NCBI RefSeq assembly: GCF_014697585.1
Contig: NZ_JACJSB010000009.1
Coordinates: 89,299-153,298, forward strand
Direction: 5' to 3'
Length of the DNA stretch: 64,000 nt
Source of the DNA: Dolichospermum sp. FACHB-1091
Lineage (GTDB): Bacteria; Cyanobacteriota; Cyanobacteriia; Cyanobacteriales; Nostocaceae
Position 1 is the stretch's first letter. Each line of letters opens with the position of its first letter. A program made the position numbers and the translations under genes. Positions 37,220-46,355 of the stretch are shown in pieces. A model generated the notes under the pieces. It did not search any database and was not told where the DNA came from. It worked only from the letters and a program-made list of their open reading frames with translations.

Positions 37220-37352
37220 TCAAAACCCCCGGATTTGTCCCCGGAATCAATCCAAAATCCAAAATCCAAAATCTAAAATCGGAGATGCTCAAAACCCTGG
37301 GATTTGTCCCCGGAATCAATCCAAAATCCAAAATCCAAAATCTAAAATCGGA
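37220..37352. repeat. Two direct 64-bp repeats before rsmD
   Basis: tcaaaaccc...ggatttgtccccggaatcaat followed by (ccaaaat) units and ctaaaatcgga, at 37220-37283 and 37289-37352. The copies differ at one or two bases and are separated by 5 bases. Confidence 0.92.
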
Positions 37353-37365
37353 TGATCAATAACTA

Positions 37366-37923
37366 ATGAGTCTGAGAATTTACGGGAATCGTCTGCTTAA
37401 AACATTACCAGGTGAACATACCAGACCTACGAGTGCGCGAGTCAGGGAAGCATTATTTAATATTTGGCAAGGAACAATTACTGGTTGTCATTGGCTGGAT
37501 TTGTGCGCCGGTAGCGGGGCAATGGGTGCTGAGGCTTTATGTAGGGAAGCCAGCGTCGTTATTGGCATTGAACAGTCAAGTCTTGCTTGCGCCATCATCC
37601 AAGAAAATTGGCAACGGGTAGCAAATCCTAACCAGAAATTTCAGCTATTGCGGGGAAATGTCACCCAACAGTTAAAAAAATTATCAGGTCAAAAATTTGA
37701 CAGAATATATTTTGACCCACCTTATGCTAGTGGATTATATGAACCAGTATTACAAGCGATCTCTCAGTATCAGCTTTTAGATTGCCCAGGAGAAATAGCA
37801 GTGGAACACCGTCACCAAGATTGGACACCACCAAGTATCCCCAACTGGGAAATCTGCAGACAAAAAACCTATGGTAACACAGCTTTGACATTTTATCAAG
37901 AGCAGGGAATTGGTAATGGGTAA
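37366..37923 (+). CDS. rsmD: 16S rRNA (guanine(966)-N2)-methyltransferase
   Basis: 185 residues. SAM-binding LDLCAGSGAMGAEALCR, TRPTSARVREALFNIW at the N-terminus (diagnostic for RsmD) and the amino-methyltransferase motif IYFDPPYASGLYE. It modifies 16S rRNA helix 31. The last residues (GIGNG) and the stop come from an adjoining TAATGGG repeat, so the C-terminus has been set by repeat DNA. Confidence 0.95.
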   Translation: MSLRIYGNRLLKTLPGEHTRPTSARVREALFNIWQGTITGCHWLDLCAGSGAMGAEALCREASVVIGIEQSSLACAIIQENWQRVANPNQKFQLLRGNVTQQLKKLSGQKFDRIYFDPPYASGLYEPVLQAISQYQLLDCPGEIAVEHRHQDWTPPSIPNWEICRQKTYGNTALTFYQEQGIGNG

Positions 37924-37955
37924 TGGGTAATTGGGAATTGGTAATGGGTAATTAT
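37911..37955. repeat. TAATGGG/GGTAATT heptamer STRR at rsmD end
   Basis: ggtaatgggtaatgggtaatt and a second ggtaatgggtaatta overlap the last codons of rsmD and extend past it. Confidence 0.9.
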
Positions 37956-38010
37956 TTCCCCTACTCCCTGCTTCCTACTCCTTCCCTCTTCCCTGACTCC
38001 TCAATCAATA

Positions 38011-38124
38011 TCAGCCGCCTAATTCTGTAGGACGCTTATATTGTCTATAGGCGGCGTAAAATAGTCCGCTTAAAGTTACAAAAACCAAACCAAGCACAAT
38101 ACCTGATAATAGAGGTTCAACCAC
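38011..38124 (-). CDS. petG: Cytochrome b6f complex subunit 5
   Basis: 37 residues, exactly the family length, starting with [23 protein letters not shown] then [18 protein letters not shown] single membrane helix with a basic stromal/cytoplasmic end. PetG is a small essential subunit of the thylakoid cytochrome b6f complex. The ribosome site AAGGAG is about 9 bases upstream (caaggagctttacaGTG). The gene is short enough to be missed by ordinary ORF cut-offs. It is divergent from cytM. Confidence 0.97.
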   Translation of the reverse strand: MVEPLLSGIVLGLVFVTLSGLFYAAYRQYKRPTELGG

Positions 38125-38245
38125 TGTAAAGCTCCTTGTTGCGATTATTGAAAGATTCGTTTCCTGTTTTTGATTTTACCAAATTTGACATTGATCCCGC
38201 ATCTCATAATAGTTTTAAATCTAAATACTATATAAAAATCATCTA

Positions 38246-38698
38246 ATGTACTTGCAAACACAATCAATAAATTTTAAGCTATGTGTAGGAAATGAAAATT
38301 TGAAGACTGTAGAAGCAACTCTTTTGGATAACCATCTGATAAAACCTGAAACCCTGATTCAACAGATCGTTATCTTTATCGTAGCGATGTTGATAGTCCT
38401 GCCTTTAATCCTGTTTGGGGTTGAAATACTGCAAGCCTCTGATCCTTATGTCAAAAGTGTTCTATCCCTTCAGGGAAACCCAGCCCGGGGGAAGGCCATT
38501 TTCCAAATTAACTGTGCTGGTTGTCATGGTTTAGAAGCAAACGGACTAGTTGGACCGAGTTTACGTGAGATATCCAAATATAAATCCCGCTATGGACTAA
38601 TTCATCAAGTAACTAGCGGAGAAACTCCCCCTATGCCCAAATTCCAGCCTAGTTTCCAAGAAATGTCAGATTTGTTGAGCTACTTAGAAAGCCTGTGA
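38246..38698 (+). CDS. cytM: Cytochrome cM-type monoheme cytochrome c
   Basis: 150 residues from ATG 38246; a downstream start is possible because the first ~30 residues show no clear conservation. One membrane anchor (residues about 40-62), then a class I cytochrome c domain: heme site CAGCH, axial Met in TPPMPKF, and GKAIFQINCAGCHGLEANG, RYGLIHQVTSG, MSDLLSYLESL. This pattern fits CytM, a low-abundance cyanobacterial cytochrome that affects the balance of photosynthetic and respiratory electron flow. Shares a spacer with petG. Confidence 0.85.
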   Translation: MYLQTQSINFKLCVGNENLKTVEATLLDNHLIKPETLIQQIVIFIVAMLIVLPLILFGVEILQASDPYVKSVLSLQGNPARGKAIFQINCAGCHGLEANGLVGPSLREISKYKSRYGLIHQVTSGETPPMPKFQPSFQEMSDLLSYLESL

Positions 38699-38839
38699 GT
38701 TTTTGTGCATGAATACTATAAAGATTCTAAACTTAATGATAAATTATTATGCACGTATAAATAGTTTCTATGTTCGTAAAAGCTAGTATTGGTAACAAGG
38801 AAACGCAACAAAAAATAAACAACAGAAGTATTTACAAAT

Positions 38840-39484
38840 ATGATAAAATTAAAAAACTTAATTCTTTTATTCCCCATGATTACAACATTAGTTAGTCTCT
38901 TAGTTGGTTTAGAAGTTTTGAACTCAAAAGTTGTATTCGCAAAACCCATAAAAAGTCCAATTATTAAAGGACAATGTGGGAGGAAACAAAAATGTGAAAC
39001 ATTGTTTAAACAATTAACTAAACTCTATCCAGAATATATCGAAGGACATAAAAAGCAATGTCCAGCTAATAAAATTATCGGTTTAGAAGTTTTTGATGAA
39101 AACACAAAAGTTTATCTTACCTGTTGGGATGCTAAAAAACTTAAGGATGGTAGTCGTTGGGGATTGTATTTAGGTAAATTACCAACCCCAGGAAACGAAG
39201 AGAAATTTTTAACACCCTTACCCACCGATCCACCCTATGCTAAATATCTACAAGAAAAATACAGTAATCAAGTCAAAAAAGCTCAATTTAAATGTGCTAC
39301 AAACTCGGGAACTTTCAACTTTTTAATATCAGAAGATAAAAAATTCATAGAACTCCAATGTTATTTTCAAGGTGGAGTATCTTTCATAGATGATAATAAT
39401 GATTGGGTAAGAGATGGTGACACCAGAGGTGCTGGAGCTGATGAAATTTTAGGAACTTTTCCCTTACCTACTGCAAATAAATAG
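38840..39484 (+). CDS. Exported protein of unknown function
   Basis: 214 residues. Signal-type N-terminus (MIKLKNLILLFPMITTLVSLLVG ... VVFAKP). The mature part has six Cys, which may form disulfides, and a C-terminal acidic loop DDNNDWVRDGDTRG similar to a calcium-binding EF/dockerin loop. Not recognised as a named family. It stands between cytM and a tiny ORF on the same strand. Confidence 0.7.
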   Translation: MIKLKNLILLFPMITTLVSLLVGLEVLNSKVVFAKPIKSPIIKGQCGRKQKCETLFKQLTKLYPEYIEGHKKQCPANKIIGLEVFDENTKVYLTCWDAKKLKDGSRWGLYLGKLPTPGNEEKFLTPLPTDPPYAKYLQEKYSNQVKKAQFKCATNSGTFNFLISEDKKFIELQCYFQGGVSFIDDNNDWVRDGDTRGAGADEILGTFPLPTANK

Positions 39485-39500
39485 TCAAGTTGAGAACTCT

Positions 39501-39650
39501 ATGCCAAATTTAGCAAAAAGTAAATCCCATCGCCGACTAAAACGCCAACTACTGATCCTTATGTTGGCTATTTTTGGCTCAAGTGTGGCTATGGGCTGTA
39601 TATTCGGATTCGCCTCCAGCGCCCACGGTGCAAATGCTGTAAACTCTTAA
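39501..39650 (+). CDS. Small membrane protein (49 residues)
   Basis: MPNLAKSKSHRRLKRQLLIL then a hydrophobic helix (MLAIFGSSVAMGCIFGFA) and a short tail ending AVNS. Basic N-terminus followed by one helix fits a small inner-membrane or exported peptide. It begins 17 bases after the previous stop, suggesting co-transcription. Shorter than usual ORF thresholds; called because of composition and context. Confidence 0.5.
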   Translation: MPNLAKSKSHRRLKRQLLILMLAIFGSSVAMGCIFGFASSAHGANAVNS

Positions 39651-39894
39651 CTTTGTGCCTTTGTGCGAAACATAATTTCTAACGGCAAAATGGTACGATC
39701 AGGCAGTTTCAATATTAAAATAATAATTAAAACCACTCATTGTATATAAGTGATCAGTTTTTTAATTCGGTTTTTGAGTAAATTCTCATTTTCCACCCAC
39801 CCATAAGCAAAGCGGCTGGGTTAGATTAAACGTCTATAATCATATAGCCAAAGCTTGAATCTCCATCCTTTCTGATTTAATTCTATAAACTGCC

Positions 39895-42687
39895 ATGCTA
39901 AAACTTTTGTTGGGCGATCCCAACGCTCGTAAACTTAAAAAATACCAACCTGACATTACAGAAATTAACCTCTTAGAGGAAGATATTAAACCGCTTTCTG
40001 ATGAACAGTTAAGGGCTAAAACCGTCGAGTTTAAACAACGACTGTCCAAAGGTGAAACCCTAGATGATATTTTGCCAGAAGCCTTTGCTGTGGTTCGGGA
40101 ATCAGGTCGGCGTGTTTTGGGATTGCGCCACTTTGATGTTCAATTACAAGGCGGTATAATCCTTCACAATGGGCAAATCGCTGAAATGAAAACCGGTGAG
40201 GGAAAAACCTTGGTAGCAACTTTACCGAGTTACTTAAATGCCTTAACTGGTAAGGGCGCTCACGTAATTACCGTTAACGATTATCTAGCCCGTCGGGATG
40301 CAGAATGGATGGGTCAAGTCCATCGGTTCTTGGGTTTGAGTGTGGGGTTAATTCAGTCTACAATGACCCCCAGTGAACGCAAAAAAAATTATGATTGTGA
40401 CATTACTTATGTAACAAATAGTGAAATAGGTTTTGATTACCTGCGGGATAATATGGCTACCTCTATGTCCGAGGTGGTGCAACGGCCATTTAATTTCTGT
40501 GTCATTGACGAGGTAGATTCAATCCTGATTGATGAAGCCCGGACACCCCTGATTATTTCTGGTCAGGTGGAAAGACCTACGGAAAAATACTTACAAGCTG
40601 CGGAAATTTCTTTCACTCTCAAAAAAGATGAACATTACGAAGTTAACGAAAAAGATCGTAATGTTCTTTTGACGGATGAGGGTTTTGCCGAGGCGGAAAA
40701 TCAACTAGGTGTGACAGATTTATTTGACCCAGAAGACCCTTGGGCGCATTTTATCTTTAATGCAATTAAAGCGAAGGAATTGTTTCTCAAAGATGTCAAT
40801 TATATTGTCCGCAATGATGAAGTTGTGATTGTGGATGAATTTACAGGGCGGGTATTGCCCGGTAGGCGATGGAGTGATGGATTACACCAAGCAATTGAGG
40901 CAAAAGAACACGTAGAAATTCAGCCAGAAACCCAAACTTTGGCGACTATTACCTATCAAAACCTGTTTTTGCTGTATCCCAAGTTGGGGGGAATGACGGG
41001 AACTGCAAAAACCGAAGAAGTGGAATTTGAAAAGATTTATAAACGAGAAGTCACAATTATTCCCACAAATCAGCCCAGAAGACGGGAAGATTTATCTGAT
41101 ATGGTGTTTAAAACCGAATCAGGGAAATGGAGAGCGATCGCTAAAGAATGTGCCGAAATGCACGAAAATGGTAGGCCTGTGTTAGTGGGAACAACTAGCG
41201 TCGAAAAATCTGAACTCCTGAGCCGACTCCTGAAAGAAATGGAAATTCCCCATGAGTTACTCAACGCTAGACCAGAAAACGTAGAACGAGAAGCGGAAAT
41301 TATCGCCCAAGCTGGACGCAGTGGGGCTGTAACTATCGCTACTAACATGGCAGGACGTGGTACAGATATCATTCTCGGTGGTAACTCTGAGTATATGGCC
41401 AGGTTGAAACTGCGGGAATATTTTATGCCCCGCATTGTCACACCGGAAGATGATGATAGTTTTGGTATTCAGAGGGCTTCTGGACTACCTATAGGTGGTA
41501 GCGGTGGTGGACAGGGTTTTGTACCGGGGAAAAAGGTGAAAACTTGGCGGGCTTCTCCAGAAATTTTTCCCACCCAATTAACAAAGGAAACAGAACAGCT
41601 TTTAAAAGCGGCTGTAGAAGCGGCTGTAAAGGCTTACGGCGAACGTAGTTTACCGGAGTTGGAAGCAGAAGACAAAGTGGCTGTAGCGGCGGAAAAAGCC
41701 CCTACGGATGATGTGGTAATTCAGAAATTGCGGGCGGCCTACCAAGAGATTAAACGTGAATATGAGGAATTTACCAGCCGCGAACATGATCAAGTGGTAG
41801 AACGAGGCGGTTTGCACGTCATTGGTACAGAGCGCCACGAATCACGACGGATTGACAACCAGCTACGCGGACGGGCGGGCAGACAAGGCGACCCCGGAAC
41901 TACAAGATTTTTCCTCAGTTTAGAGGATAACCTATTACGCATCTTTGGAGGCGATCGCGTTGCTGGGTTGATGAATGCGTTTCAAGTCGAAGAAGATATG
42001 CCTATTGAGTCGGGTATGTTGACTCGCAGCTTAGAAGGAGCGCAGAAAAAGGTAGAAACCAATTACTACGATATCCGTAAACAGGTATTTGAGTATGACG
42101 AGGTGATGAATAACCAACGTCGGGCTATTTATGCGGAACGTCGTCGGGTCTTGGAAGGCGAAGATTTGAAGGAACAGGTGATCAAATACGCTGCAAAAAC
42201 CATGGACGACATCGTTGATTATTACATTAACCCTGATTTACCTTCGGAAGAATGGGAATTAGAAAAATTGGTGGATAAGGTAAAAGAGTTTGTTTACCTG
42301 TTGGCTGATATGCAGTCTGGCCAGTTGGAAGATATGGGAATTTTGGAAATTAAAGCTTTCCTCCATGAACAAGCGCGAATTGCTTATGATCTCAAAGAAG
42401 CGCAAATTGACCAAATTCAACCAGGATTAATGCGCCAGGCGGAACGCTTTTTTATTCTTCAACGCATAGATATTCTATGGCGGGAACATCTGCAACAAAT
42501 GGATGCTTTGCGTGAGTCCGTTGGCTTGCGTGGTTATGGACAAAAAGACCCGCTGATTGAGTATAAGAGTGAGGGTTATGAGTTATTCTTGGATATGATG
42601 GTGAATATCCGCCGTGATGTGGTTTATTCTCTGTTTATGTTTCAGCCTCAAGCACAGCAAACTTTGCAGACTTCTGAGATCCTTTAA
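39895..42687 (+). CDS. secA: Protein translocase subunit SecA
   Basis: 930 residues. ATPase motor of the Sec pathway at thylakoid and plasma membranes. Walker [15 protein letters not shown] (about residue 97-110), [35 protein letters not shown], the preprotein cross-linking domain, [13 protein letters not shown] and [30 protein letters not shown] are intact. It ends without the Cys-rich SecB/zinc tail of E. coli SecA, as is usual in cyanobacteria, and has the cyanobacterial insert around [17 protein letters not shown] hairpin follows the stop. Confidence 0.98.
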   Translation: MLKLLLGDPNARKLKKYQPDITEINLLEEDIKPLSDEQLRAKTVEFKQRLSKGETLDDILPEAFAVVRESGRRVLGLRHFDVQLQGGIILHNGQIAEMKTGEGKTLVATLPSYLNALTGKGAHVITVNDYLARRDAEWMGQVHRFLGLSVGLIQSTMTPSERKKNYDCDITYVTNSEIGFDYLRDNMATSMSEVVQRPFNFCVIDEVDSILIDEARTPLIISGQVERPTEKYLQAAEISFTLKKDEHYEVNEKDRNVLLTDEGFAEAENQLGVTDLFDPEDPWAHFIFNAIKAKELFLKDVNYIVRNDEVVIVDEFTGRVLPGRRWSDGLHQAIEAKEHVEIQPETQTLATITYQNLFLLYPKLGGMTGTAKTEEVEFEKIYKREVTIIPTNQPRRREDLSDMVFKTESGKWRAIAKECAEMHENGRPVLVGTTSVEKSELLSRLLKEMEIPHELLNARPENVEREAEIIAQAGRSGAVTIATNMAGRGTDIILGGNSEYMARLKLREYFMPRIVTPEDDDSFGIQRASGLPIGGSGGGQGFVPGKKVKTWRASPEIFPTQLTKETEQLLKAAVEAAVKAYGERSLPELEAEDKVAVAAEKAPTDDVVIQKLRAAYQEIKREYEEFTSREHDQVVERGGLHVIGTERHESRRIDNQLRGRAGRQGDPGTTRFFLSLEDNLLRIFGGDRVAGLMNAFQVEEDMPIESGMLTRSLEGAQKKVETNYYDIRKQVFEYDEVMNNQRRAIYAERRRVLEGEDLKEQVIKYAAKTMDDIVDYYINPDLPSEEWELEKLVDKVKEFVYLLADMQSGQLEDMGILEIKAFLHEQARIAYDLKEAQIDQIQPGLMRQAERFFILQRIDILWREHLQQMDALRESVGLRGYGQKDPLIEYKSEGYELFLDMMVNIRRDVVYSLFMFQPQAQQTLQTSEIL

Positions 42688-42700
42688 GAGGATGTAGAAA

Positions 42701-42723
42701 CCCCATCTTAATTGAAGATGGGG
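42701..42723 (+). terminator. Hairpin after secA
   Basis: CCCCATCTT, loop AATTG, AAGATGGGG; strong 9-bp stem 13 bases past the secA stop. The following tract (ctgttatta) is only moderately T-rich. Confidence 0.65.
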
Positions 42724-42788
42724 CTGTTATTAGTAATACATCACGTTTTTCTCTGTCTTTAACTTAACACTTTAACAACAACTACATC

Positions 42789-43592
42789 GTGTCAAAAAAT
42801 ATGCTCTTTTTTTTGAAGTTGATTGATTATTTATTAGTTGCAGTTGCGATTGCATCATTTGCTATTATTTATTTTGATTCTAGCAATCAAGATCATGTAA
42901 TTGCTGCCTCCGTTGCTTTAACTCTTGCTATTGGTTTGTTTATCTTTAATAGACAATCAGTAAATAGTGCCAAAAAGAAAGCAGAAAAAAATCAAATGTC
43001 AAAAAAAGCTAAACTTTATACCTCCTTATTGGGTAAAGATACTCAGCTAGACCATAACACAGTTTTGCCAGCACGAGCTAAAGCTTTAGAATATGCTCAA
43101 GACTTGATTGACGATTATAAAAGTTCTAGAGACCTTAACAGAACTTTATACTACGTTTTGCAAATTTCTACGGTTATTTTATCAGGTGTGACACCAATTT
43201 TGGTTCTAGTTGATAAATTGGAGGCAGGACAACCGTGGTTAAAATGGCTACCTGTCATCTGTCCAGCAGTTGCTTCCATTGTGGCTAGTGTCGTCACATC
43301 ATTTCCCTTTGAAAAAAATTGGATGGCGGCTAGCACAGCGGTGGAATTGTTAGAATCTGAACAGGAAAAGTTTATTTTAGGAATCACTCCAGCCTATCGT
43401 TGTTATGATATTCCAGAAGAAGATAAACAACAACAAAAAATTAGTCAGGCTGTAGAACTATTTATTAATCAAGTGAATAGCATTCACCTGCCACAAGTAC
43501 AACAAAAAACTGATTCAGACACCGTAAATACAGAAAAACAAGACTCACCAAAACCTGAAGAAGCAACTACAGAACAAAAAGTAGCCCCATAG
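42789..43592 (+). CDS. DUF4231/SLATT-like membrane protein
   Basis: 267 residues from GTG (an ATG lies four codons on). Two N-terminal helices (about 10-28 and 35-53), a charged helical middle (ARAKALEYAQDLIDDYKSSRDLNRTLYYVLQ), two further helices (ISTVILSGVTPILVLV; WLPVICPAVASIVASVVTS), then a cytosolic helix and an acidic, Pro/Thr-rich tail. The 2+2 helix layout with NWMAASTAVELLESEQEKF resembles DUF4231, a branch of SLATT-type membrane proteins, some of which act as pore-forming effectors. No nucleotide-sensing partner is adjacent, so a defence role is not supported here. Confidence 0.65.
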   Translation: MSKNMLFFLKLIDYLLVAVAIASFAIIYFDSSNQDHVIAASVALTLAIGLFIFNRQSVNSAKKKAEKNQMSKKAKLYTSLLGKDTQLDHNTVLPARAKALEYAQDLIDDYKSSRDLNRTLYYVLQISTVILSGVTPILVLVDKLEAGQPWLKWLPVICPAVASIVASVVTSFPFEKNWMAASTAVELLESEQEKFILGITPAYRCYDIPEEDKQQQKISQAVELFINQVNSIHLPQVQQKTDSDTVNTEKQDSPKPEEATTEQKVAP

Positions 43593-43737
43593 TCGGGACT
43601 AATTGGGTGCAGAATCTGCACCCGAATGTCAGATATCCCTGACATTGCGGTTTATAGTCAAAAAATAGCTAGAATGGTGATACATACTCTGCAAAAGAGA
43701 GCCAACCTACCAGTGATCTGATTAACTGCAACTTTGT

Positions 43738-43926
43738 ATGAATTTAAATAGCCAGTCTGTCAATTCTTGTGATACATCTTCCCAGCGTTTGGCAGACATT
43801 GTGGGAACAATGATCGCTCTGATAACTCTGATTTTACCAGTATTTATCATTGCCCACTACTCTTCAACCAATGTTGAAAACAATCAGCCCTCTTTAACCT
43901 ATAACCTGTCTCACACCGGAGATTAA
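43738..43926 (+). CDS. Small single-helix membrane protein
   Basis: 62 residues. DTSSQRLADIVGTMIALITLILPVFIIAHYSS gives one strong helix flanked by polar ends. The protein-like composition and lack of an opposing gene support it as real. Function unknown; not tied to neighbours. Confidence 0.65.
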   Translation: MNLNSQSVNSCDTSSQRLADIVGTMIALITLILPVFIIAHYSSTNVENNQPSLTYNLSHTGD

Positions 43927-44123
43927 ATACAAATGCTATAAGTCTAGTCAATGAAAATACTGATTTTTAGGGACAGAAAAAAACTTAACAAGAATTAACG
44001 TTTCACGGAATTTACAGCACTCAACCAGGAATTTTGAGGAAAAGATCCACAATGCCTTAAAATTTGACACTGGGAGCAAAAATATCTACTGCCCCTGTTC
44101 ACTGTTAATATAGGAGTCTTGTT

Positions 44124-44636
44124 GTGGATTTATCTCTTATTCCTGCCGAACCCAAACCAGGTCTACTTAACGTCTTAATTGAAATTGCTGGTGGGAGTAA
44201 AAATAAATATGAATACGATAAGGATTTACAAGCATTTGCCTTAGATCGCGTTCTCTATTCTTCGGTAAAGTATCCTTATGACTATGGTTTTATCCCTAAC
44301 ACCTTAGCTGACGATGGCGATCCTTTAGATGGTATGGTGATCATGGATGAGCCAACTTTCCCCGGTTGCATCATTGCTGCTAGACCAATTGGTTTTTTAG
44401 AAATGATTGACGGTGGTGATCGTGATGAAAAAATTCTTTGTGTTCCCGCCAAAGATCCACGCTATGCTCATGTAAAGTCCCTCAAAGATGTATCCCCCCA
44501 CAAATTAGAGGAAATTGCGGAATTTTTCCGTAGTTATAAGAATTTGGAAAAAAAGGTAACACAAATTCTCGGTTGGCAAGATGTGGAAAAAGTAGCTCCC
44601 TTAGTAGAAAAGTTTATTAAGGCTGCCCAAGGATAA
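44124..44636 (+). CDS. ppa: Inorganic pyrophosphatase (family I)
   Basis: 170 residues, starting with GTG ([20 protein letters not shown]). Hydrolyses PPi to drive biosynthesis. Conserved metal and substrate residues: [30 protein letters not shown] and [13 protein letters not shown]. Soluble hexameric type by family. Normal length. A 30-base perfect palindrome lies just downstream and may end the transcript. Confidence 0.97.
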   Translation: MDLSLIPAEPKPGLLNVLIEIAGGSKNKYEYDKDLQAFALDRVLYSSVKYPYDYGFIPNTLADDGDPLDGMVIMDEPTFPGCIIAARPIGFLEMIDGGDRDEKILCVPAKDPRYAHVKSLKDVSPHKLEEIAEFFRSYKNLEKKVTQILGWQDVEKVAPLVEKFIKAAQG

Positions 44637-44656
44637 TAAACATCTCCAGTAAAGAT

Positions 44657-44686
44657 TGTAGAGACGTTCCATGGAACGTCTCTACA
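44657..44686. repeat. 30-bp perfect palindrome TGTAGAGACGTTCC
   Basis: TGTAGAGACGTTCCA followed exactly by its reverse complement. The half-site TGTAGAGAC also forms the inner arms of the element at 11711-11831. It lies 20 bases after ppa. Confidence 0.92.
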
Positions 44687-44843
44687 AGGGTTATAAAAAA
44701 TGCACATTTAATTTTCACTAAATGTCTAGTGGTAATATCAATTACTGATTACCCGCTAAATCAATAATTGTGGAATCATTAATCACAAATACTGATGTAA
44801 GTTGGAAAAATCTTCCTGGTTGCAAAAAAAATTTTTAATCCCA

Positions 44844-45233
44844 ATGCAGCGTACTTTCTTGTTAGCAAAAATTCATAACTGTACCCTCACAGGAGCAAAT
44901 ATTAATTATGTGGGTAGTATCAGCATTGACGAAATTCTCTTAGAAAAAGCTGGTATCTTTCCCTATGAGCAAGTACAAGTAGTGAACATTGCTAATGGTG
45001 AGCGTTTTACTACTTATGCTATACCTGCGGTAGCTAATTCAGGAGCTATAGAATTAAATGGGGCAGCGGCTCGCTTAGGTGTAGTAGGCGATCGCTTGAT
45101 CATTATGACTTACGGCCAGTTTACTTTGGAAGAGTTAAAATGTTACTCTCCTACTGTTGTGATTGTGGATGCAAAAAACCAGTTGTTAGAAGTGCGAAAT
45201 TATGCTTCTGGGGAAGTGAGGGAAGAGGTGTAA
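44844..45233 (+). CDS. panD: Aspartate 1-decarboxylase
   Basis: 129 residues from ATG 44844 ([20 protein letters not shown]); the frame is open 14 codons earlier (TTG) without similarity. Makes beta-alanine for pantothenate. The self-cleavage site Gly-Ser is in NYVGSISID (residues 24-25), which yields the pyruvoyl cofactor; catalytic Tyr/Lys/Arg neighbours ([29 protein letters not shown]) are present. Confidence 0.95.
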   Translation: MQRTFLLAKIHNCTLTGANINYVGSISIDEILLEKAGIFPYEQVQVVNIANGERFTTYAIPAVANSGAIELNGAAARLGVVGDRLIIMTYGQFTLEELKCYSPTVVIVDAKNQLLEVRNYASGEVREEV

Positions 45234-45242
45234 GTTCTGTTG

Positions 45243-45917
45243 TTATTTGAGGTAGTGTGTAAACCATTCTCTTGCTAAATGTGCTACAGCCGCCAATTTA
45301 CCTGGTTCTGCAAATAAATGTGTAGCCCCAGGAACAATCTCCAACCGTTTGATTGAGTGTAACTGTGCCATTGCATCCTCATTAATCGCTATTACAGGCA
45401 GATCATCACCACCAACAATCAACAATGTTGGCGCTTTCACTTCAGGTAATGCTGAACCAGCTAAGTCAGGTCGTCCACCACGGGAAACAATAGCTTTCAC
45501 AACTTCCCCCCGTTTTGCAGCAGCCACAAGAGCCGCACCCGCACCCGTACTAGCACCAAAGTAACCTATCTTGAGTTCTTGAGTATCTGGGTTCTGTAGT
45601 AGCCAGTCCGTAGCTCCAACTAAGCGAGATGCTAACAAACCAATATCAAAGCGTAAATGTCTTGTCCGCAGGTCAATTTCTTCCTCTTCCATAGTCAGCA
45701 AATCAAGCAATAAAGTTGCCAGTCCTGCTTGTTGTAATACCTCGGCAACATAACGATTACGGGGACTGTAACGACTGCTACCACTGCCATGGGCAAATAA
45801 AACTATCCCGATAGCACTATAGGGGATCACCAAATTACCCTCTAGGGTCACATCACCTGTTATCACTGATACTAGTTGTTCCTGGGGGTTCTGCATTAAT
45901 GTTCTATCCATAACCAA
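45243..45917 (-). CDS. Alpha/beta hydrolase, dienelactone-hydrolase-like
   Basis: 224 residues. VLFAHGSGSSRYSPRNRYVA gives the oxyanion region, the nucleophile elbow is YFGASTGAGAALVAAA (Ser), an acid follows in VGGDDLPV, and His in PGATHLFAEPGKL. Complete catalytic set. Such proteins often occur fused to phosphoribosyltransferases; here it stands alone, convergent with panD with only 9 bases between stops. Substrate unknown. Confidence 0.85.
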   Translation of the reverse strand: MVMDRTLMQNPQEQLVSVITGDVTLEGNLVIPYSAIGIVLFAHGSGSSRYSPRNRYVAEVLQQAGLATLLLDLLTMEEEEIDLRTRHLRFDIGLLASRLVGATDWLLQNPDTQELKIGYFGASTGAGAALVAAAKRGEVVKAIVSRGGRPDLAGSALPEVKAPTLLIVGGDDLPVIAINEDAMAQLHSIKRLEIVPGATHLFAEPGKLAAVAHLAREWFTHYLK

Positions 45918-46021
45918 TAAATCAAGAATTACTTGTGCTATTAACCCGATAATTCCTTTTTAATAATTCCCATAATTCTATACATCCATCTTTAATCAGG
46001 TGACAGGGAACAGCCAAATAG

Positions 46022-46165
46022 TAGGGTGTGTTAGCGACAGCGTAACGCACCATTGGTTATTGACATAATCATAAAATCCCTATCTTCATCCTGTAAATCC
46101 TTTCATCCTGGATATTATCTCGACTTCGCTCGATAACCACCTGATTCCGACAAATGTGAAAGCAT
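46022..46165. repeat. Composite dispersed repeat (GTGTGTTAG..GTAACGCACCAT and TTTCATCCTGGATAT)
   Basis: tagggtgtgttagcgacagcgtaacgcaccattgg followed by catcctgtaaatcctttcatcctggatat. The same two modules in the same order occur at 51330-51480 and 51620-51752, and the second again at 58536-58575. The 45918-46355 gap otherwise holds only the ribosome site (aaaggaa) of the next gene. Confidence 0.85.
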
Positions 46166-46355
46166 AAATGTTACCAAAATTTCCTGTATGTGACACTAAT
46201 ACAGACTCTAATCAACACATATTAAATCAAAAAAATACGGTTTTATTTCCGATTGAATCCATTATAATTATAACAGAGCCATGTTTTACGTAATGTTACT
46301 CATTCCCTACCCCAGACAATAAAAAACCACGTTTCCAAGGTGCAAAGGAAAAAAT

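Noticed and set aside
42789..43592. SLATT-based defence system
   Set aside because: The membrane layout fits, but no nucleotide-sensing, cyclase or nuclease partner is adjacent, and it lies among housekeeping genes.
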